From NCBI GenBank assembly GCA_020343555.1, contig CP070800.1, positions 554,282 through 564,350 on the forward strand: a DNA stretch of 10,069 nt, given 5' to 3'. A model generated the notes under the pieces. That model did no database searches, had not been told where the DNA came from, and saw only the letters and a list, made by a program, of their open reading frames with translations. The stretch comes from Dehalococcoidales bacterium. Lineage in GTDB: Bacteria; Chloroflexota; Dehalococcoidia; Dehalococcoidales; UBA2162. Of this stretch, positions 6,300-10,069 are shown piece by piece (positions within the stretch are counted from its first letter, which is position 1; each line of letters begins with the position of its first letter). Made by a program: the position numbers and the translations under genes.

Positions 6300-6734
6300 A
6301 TGTCCAAAGTATTGATTCTTTATCACTCACTAAGTGGAAATACCGAACAAATGGCAAAAGCCATACAAGAAGGCGTAGCTTCATCTGGAGCTGAAGCGAT
6401 ATTGAAAAAAGCAGCCGATGCTGATGCTGATGATCTTATGGGTTGCGATGCCGTTATTATGGGTACAGCCAATTATTTCAGCTATGAAGCCGGGATGATG
6501 AAAGACTTCTTCGACCGTACTTTCTTTACATTAAAGGGCAAAGTCGATAACAAGCCTTATGCAGTATTCGGCAGCTACGGTGGTGGTGGTGAGGTTGCGA
6601 TAGAGAGTTTAGCAAAGCTTTGCGACAATCTTGGCCTAGCAAAATCTGCCGACAACGTCGGCGCGCAGAGAGAACCTTCAGCCGAAGCCCTCGACCAGTG
6701 TAAATCACTCGGGGCAAAAATGGCTTTATTATAA
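6300..6734 (+). CDS. Flavodoxin-like FMN-binding protein
   Basis: A 144-residue protein with the flavodoxin fold: first strand KVLILYHS, followed by the FMN phosphate-binding loop HSLSGNTEQMA (9-19). The second motif region is DAVIMGTANYFSYEAGMMKDFFDRTF (about 50-75). Then comes KPYAVFGSYGGGGE (about 84-97), the third flavin loop. It resembles short flavodoxins and WrbA-like or flavodoxin-like NAD(P)H:quinone oxidoreductases, and would carry electrons or reduce a small substrate in the cytoplasm. The partner is unknown. The ATG at 6300 is preceded by AAAGGAGATG, about 11 bases from AGGAG to the ATG, slightly long. It is first in the purine cluster, 30 bases before guaA, though no link to purine synthesis is known to me. 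Confidence 0.85.
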   Translation: MSKVLILYHSLSGNTEQMAKAIQEGVASSGAEAILKKAADADADDLMGCDAVIMGTANYFSYEAGMMKDFFDRTFFTLKGKVDNKPYAVFGSYGGGGEVAIESLAKLCDNLGLAKSADNVGAQREPSAEALDQCKSLGAKMALL

Positions 6735-6764
6735 TTAAATTTAACGAAGGGCAAGTTTAAAGAC

Positions 6765-8453
6765 GTGCCTAAACGTATCGAAAAGCCGAAAAAAGGTGTT
6801 GATATCCATCGGGTAACTACCAGTAGTGACATCGAAGTATCCACTTATCTTGAAATCGCCCAGGGAGTTGGCGGCGAAAAACCTGAAACAGTTACCGGAG
6901 ATGTACCAATCACCGAAAGCGAATCCATAGTCGTTATCGACTTCGGTTCCCAGTACAGCCTGCTGATCGCCAGACGAATCAGGGAATGCCAGGTTTATTG
7001 TGAACTGGTATCCTACGACACTCCATGGGAAAAAATAGAGTCTCTCAATCCGAAGGGTATTATTCTTTCGGGTGGTCCATCGAGTGTTTACGAGAAAAAT
7101 GCTCCCCTGGCTCCTTCATATATCTTTGAAAGTCATATTCCGGTACTTGGCATATGTTACGGCATGCAGGCCATAACCGAGCAACTGGGAGGTATAGTCT
7201 CTCCCGGCTCAAAACAGGAATACGGTCATTCGATTCTCCACTTCAGTGATATTTCGTCTCCATTATTCGAAGGGCTCGATGATTCATCTCCTGTATGGAT
7301 GAGTCATGGTGATCGCGTCGAAACCATGCCCCCGGGCTTCACATCGCTTGCGTATACTGAGAACTCCCCTTATGCAGTAATCAGTAATAATGACGGAATA
7401 TACGGTATCCAGTTTCACCCTGAGGTTGCCCATACCCCACAGGGCAAAACCATACTCAGGAATTTTGCCTACAAGATCTGTGGCTGCAGCGGTAACTGGA
7501 CAATAAGCAATTTCATCAGTGACAGTATTGACAATATAAAAAATCGTGTTGGTAAAGGGAAGGTCATAAACGCGTTGTCCGGTGGTGTAGACTCCGCAGT
7601 TGTCGCAACATTAATTCACGAAGCAGTCGGTGATCAACTAACTTGTATATTTGTTGATAACGGCCTTCTTCGACGTGAAGAAGTAGAAAGAACATCAAAG
7701 GTATTTCAGGAAAATCTCGGTATGAACATACTTCTGGTAGATGCTTCCGAAAGATTCCTGTATCGACTCAGAGGAGTAACCGATCCTGAGTCAAAAAGAA
7801 AAATAATCGGTGAGGAATTCATCGAAGTATTCGAAGAAGAAGCGAATAAAATGGGGAAAGTTGATTTTCTAGCACAAGGTACGTTATATCCCGACGTAAT
7901 AGAGAGTGCGGCATCGGGGAATAATGCTTCTGCGGTGATAAAAAGTCATCATAATGTTGGCGGGCTTCCTGCCAGAATGCGCATGAAACTCGTTGAACCT
8001 TTACGCTACCTTTTTAAAGATGAAGTACGCCAGGTCGGTCTCGAACTTGGTATGCCGGAAGAAATGGTCTGGCGGCAGCCTTTCCCTGGCCCGGGGCTGG
8101 CGATTCGTGTAATCGGTGACGTTACCAGAGAAAAACTGGAGATACTACGTTCTGCCGACTTTATAGTAATGAACGAGATAAAGAAAGCCGGACTGTATCA
8201 TCAACTCTGGCAAACATTTGCCGTCCTTACCGATGTAAAAAGCGTCGGTGTAATGGGTGATTACAGGACTTACGGTTATCTTGTAGCAATAAGAGCAGTA
8301 ACCAGTGAAGATGCTATGACCGCTGATTGGGCAAGGTTACCATACGACCTGCTTGCTCGTATCTCCAACAGAATAGTAAACGAGGTTTCAGGCGTAAATC
8401 GCGTAGTATATGATATTACGTCTAAACCACCTTCGACGATTGAATGGGAATAA
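6765..8453 (+). CDS. guaA: GMP synthase (glutamine-hydrolysing), N-terminally extended
   Basis: Amidates XMP to GMP using glutamine and ATP. The class I glutamine amidotransferase domain (about 54-240) has the triad C131 in LGICYGMQ, H218 and E220 in GIQFHPEV. The ATP pyrophosphatase domain starts near 266 with the P-loop [10 protein letters not shown] (271-280). The C-terminal dimerisation and XMP-binding domain includes [17 protein letters not shown] and the terminal [17 protein letters not shown]. At 562 residues it is longer than the usual 510-525: about 45-50 polar residues precede the usual start of the amidotransferase domain ([16 protein letters not shown]). No ATG, GTG or TTG occurs in frame between the GTG at 6765 and the domain, and an in-frame stop (the flavodoxin TAA) lies upstream, so GTG is the only ordinary start. 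Its ribosome site is weak: AAGGG 13 bases away. Confidence 0.95.
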   Translation: MPKRIEKPKKGVDIHRVTTSSDIEVSTYLEIAQGVGGEKPETVTGDVPITESESIVVIDFGSQYSLLIARRIRECQVYCELVSYDTPWEKIESLNPKGIILSGGPSSVYEKNAPLAPSYIFESHIPVLGICYGMQAITEQLGGIVSPGSKQEYGHSILHFSDISSPLFEGLDDSSPVWMSHGDRVETMPPGFTSLAYTENSPYAVISNNDGIYGIQFHPEVAHTPQGKTILRNFAYKICGCSGNWTISNFISDSIDNIKNRVGKGKVINALSGGVDSAVVATLIHEAVGDQLTCIFVDNGLLRREEVERTSKVFQENLGMNILLVDASERFLYRLRGVTDPESKRKIIGEEFIEVFEEEANKMGKVDFLAQGTLYPDVIESAASGNNASAVIKSHHNVGGLPARMRMKLVEPLRYLFKDEVRQVGLELGMPEEMVWRQPFPGPGLAIRVIGDVTREKLEILRSADFIVMNEIKKAGLYHQLWQTFAVLTDVKSVGVMGDYRTYGYLVAIRAVTSEDAMTADWARLPYDLLARISNRIVNEVSGVNRVVYDITSKPPSTIEWE

Positions 8454-8479
8454 TTCTGAGAGTTACTAAAAATTTGATT

Positions 8480-8486
8480 AAGGAGG
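8480..8486 (+). promoter_or_regulatory. Strong ribosome binding site deciding the CTG start of purD
   Basis: AAGGAGG at 8480-8486 is seven bases before CTG at 8494. The spacing is ideal, and no other initiation codon in the purD frame lies nearby. The in-frame stop TAA at 8479-8481 is partly inside the site, so the reading frame cannot start further upstream. Confidence 0.85.
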
Positions 8487-8493
8487 GTGGAAG

Positions 8494-9768
8494 CTGAAGA
8501 TACTTGTTATCGGGAACGGCGCGAGAGAACATACCATCGTATGGAAACTCGCCCAGAGTCCAAAAGCAGAAGAGATATATGTCGCTCCGGGTAATGCTGG
8601 TACAGGTATGATCGGCATAAACCTGGATCTTAATCCGGCAAATTTCGAAGAAATGGCAAAAACTTGTCAAAAAATCGGTATCGACATGGTTCTTGTCGGA
8701 CCCGAAAACCCACTTGCCGATGGCATAGTCGACCGTTTTCAGACAATAGGCATCCCGATATTCGGGCCAACGAAAGGTGCTACACAAATCGAATCAAGTA
8801 AGGCTTTCGCAAAAGGTCTGATGCAGAAATACGCAATACCCTGCGCGAAAAGCAGTAGTTTTTCAGATTTCCGGCATGCAGTAGAATATGCTAAACAGCA
8901 AACTCCGCCATTATGGATAAAGGCGGATGGGCTTGCGGCAGGAAAAGGTGCTATACAAGCCAATTCTATTGCCGCTGCTATAGATATCCTGGCTAGTATC
9001 ATGGAGGAAAAAGTACTGGGTGATGCCGGCGATACGGTAGTCATAGAAGAAACCATGCACGGTTGGGAGATGAGTTGCTTTGCATTCTCCGACGGGAAGA
9101 ATGTCTCTTTCCTGGCAAATGCCTGCGATTATAAACGAATTAACGACGGTGACAAAGGTCCCAATACAGGAGGTATGGGTAGTTTCAGTCCTCCTTATAG
9201 ATATACTCCTGAATTAGGCGATACTGTTATACGCACCATAATGCGTCCTGCAATAAAAGCTATGGATAAAGAAAAGAGGCCCTACAAGGGCATTCTTTAT
9301 GGCGGATTGATGATCCAGGAAAACGGTCCGAGAGTAATTGAATTTAATGCGAGGTTCGGTGATCCTGAAACGCAGGTTGTTTTACCTCGCCTTAAAACGG
9401 ATCTGGTCGACATAGTCCAGGGCGTGATACATGGAAATCTTGATGAAATAACCGTCGAATGCTGTGATGAAGCCTGCGTCGGTGTGGTAATGGCATCAGG
9501 CGGATATCCGGGTAAATATAACACCGGTTTCCCGATTTACGGGCTTAATGATGTTGATGATGAAATAATGGTATTCCATGCTGGTACCAGAACGGATGAA
9601 AATGGAGAAGTACTTACTAATGGTGGGCGTGTACTGACAGTCGTTGCTACGGGCAAAGACCTGAATGAAGCAAGGGAAAAAGTATATTACAATATTTCGC
9701 GTATCAGTTTCGAAGGGTGTTATTACCGCAGAGATATAGCCTTGATTAATGACCAGGAATCTCATTAA
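8494..9768 (+). CDS. purD: Phosphoribosylamine-glycine ligase, CTG start
   Basis: ATP-grasp ligase joining phosphoribosylamine to glycine to give GAR, the second step of purine synthesis. From the CTG the protein has 424 residues, normal for PurD, and reads MKILVIGNGAREHTIVWKL, matching the family start. Further signatures are VGPENPLADGI (68-78), WIKADGLAAGKGA (141-153), KGPNTGGMGSFSPP (221-234) and the hallmark NARFGDPETQ (285-294). The first ATG in frame is at 8608 and would remove 38 residues, including the GNGAREH nucleotide loop, so it cannot be the true start. Between the upstream in-frame TAA (8479) and 8608 there is no ATG, GTG or TTG; CTG at 8494 has an excellent ribosome site. A miscalled base (ATG to CTG) is the alternative. 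It follows guaA by 40 bases and precedes purE. Confidence 0.93.
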   Translation: MKILVIGNGAREHTIVWKLAQSPKAEEIYVAPGNAGTGMIGINLDLNPANFEEMAKTCQKIGIDMVLVGPENPLADGIVDRFQTIGIPIFGPTKGATQIESSKAFAKGLMQKYAIPCAKSSSFSDFRHAVEYAKQQTPPLWIKADGLAAGKGAIQANSIAAAIDILASIMEEKVLGDAGDTVVIEETMHGWEMSCFAFSDGKNVSFLANACDYKRINDGDKGPNTGGMGSFSPPYRYTPELGDTVIRTIMRPAIKAMDKEKRPYKGILYGGLMIQENGPRVIEFNARFGDPETQVVLPRLKTDLVDIVQGVIHGNLDEITVECCDEACVGVVMASGGYPGKYNTGFPIYGLNDVDDEIMVFHAGTRTDENGEVLTNGGRVLTVVATGKDLNEAREKVYYNISRISFEGCYYRRDIALINDQESH

Positions 9769-9809
9769 TCTCTCCTGTCACCTGATACACTGTCTCTAAA
9801 TATTTCGAA

Positions 9810-9815
9810 TATAAT
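9810..9815 (+). promoter_or_regulatory. Possible -10 box before purE
   Basis: TATAAT occurs in the 81-base gap between purD and purE, 34 bases before the purE start. The gap is strongly AT-rich in its second half and no -35 hexamer is apparent 16-18 bases upstream, so this may be chance. The gap is the longest within the plus-strand cluster and holds no recognisable terminator, so read-through from purD remains likely. Confidence 0.25.
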
Positions 9816-9849
9816 GTTTATTGAAATTATATATTTGTGAGGTATTGAA

Positions 9850-10069
9850 ATGCCGAAGGTAGGTGTAGTTCTTGGATCCAAATCAGATATGGAAGCCGTC
9901 CAACCTGTCGTCGATATCCTCGAAGAAATGGGAATCAACTGCGAATTGAATATTATTTCAGCACACCGGACTCCTGAGAAAGCTCGTGAATATGGCCTGG
10001 AGGCGCGAAGCAGAGGTATAGAGGTAATAATTGCCGCAGCAGGTATGGCTGCACACCTCCCGGGAGTAC
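9850..10069 (+). CDS. purE: N5-carboxyaminoimidazole ribonucleotide mutase PurE, N-terminal part
   Basis: Class I PurE, which moves the carboxyl of N5-CAIR to carbon 4 to give CAIR in purine synthesis. Seventy-three codons are visible before the right edge. The phosphate-binding GSKSDMEAV (9-17), the SAHRTPE loop (about 38-44) and the AAAGMAAHLPGV segment (about 62-73) are the family's active-site motifs; the His of SAHR is the catalytic residue in characterised enzymes. The usual bacterial AGAGGAAHLPG reads AAAGMAAHLPG here. The ATG at 9850 follows TGAGGT with about eight bases spacing. The protein is normally about 160 residues, so roughly half is missing from the window. purK, the usual partner making N5-CAIR, might lie just beyond. 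Confidence 0.95.
   Translation, partial: MPKVGVVLGSKSDMEAVQPVVDILEEMGINCELNIISAHRTPEKAREYGLEARSRGIEVIIAAAGMAAHLPGV

Noticed and set aside
6735..6764. Separate promoter or purine riboswitch before guaA
   Set aside because: The gap after the flavodoxin-like gene is only 30 bases, too short for a riboswitch, and no promoter boxes are visible.
8608..8610. ATG at 8608 as the start of purD
   Set aside because: It would remove the first 38 residues, including the conserved GNGAREH loop that is encoded in frame from 8494.
8422..8787. Minus-strand 121-codon frame over the guaA-purD junction
   Set aside because: It is antisense to the end of guaA and start of purD, with no ribosome site or family resemblance seen.

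Overview
The window looks like ordinary bacterial housekeeping DNA of moderate GC with dense, operon-like packing. It carries branched-chain amino acid synthesis, a small tRNA-modification and sugar-phosphate cluster, and purine synthesis. No mobile element, CRISPR array, tRNA or rRNA gene was seen. Protein character and gene organisation would fit a Chloroflexota (Dehalococcoidia-like) bacterium. That placement is a moderate-confidence impression, because no marker gene is present and no search was run.

Layout. Minus strand, read from high to low coordinates: tsaC (YrdC/Sua5 family), rpiB and a HAD-family hydrolase form a tightly overlapping cluster (6174 to 4351). Next comes a 240-base regulatory interval, followed by ilvD, ilvB and ilvN (4110 to 147) and the beginning of a universal stress protein gene cut by the left edge. 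Plus strand, diverging from tsaC at about 6.2-6.3 kb: a small flavodoxin-like protein, guaA, purD, and purE cut by the right edge.

The ilv genes encode dihydroxy-acid dehydratase and the large and small subunits of acetohydroxyacid synthase. ilvC is not next to them here. The best regulatory signal is in front of ilvD. A promoter with a perfect TTGACA is followed almost at once by a 14-codon open frame whose middle reads Ile-Ile-Leu-Val-Leu-Val. Next come an RNA segment able to pair with the terminator and a GC-rich intrinsic terminator before the ilvD ribosome site. This is the layout of a translation-coupled attenuator responding to branched-chain amino acid supply.

The plus-strand genes serve purine synthesis: purD (step 2), purE (around step 6) and guaA (XMP to GMP). 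purD has no ATG, GTG or TTG at its expected N-terminus. A CTG sits exactly at the family's Met position, seven bases after a strong Shine-Dalgarno, so the gene is annotated from that CTG. GuaA carries about 45 extra N-terminal residues relative to the usual enzyme and appears to start at GTG.

No wholly novel system was found. The points most worth a second look are the ilv attenuator, the CTG start of purD and the GuaA extension.
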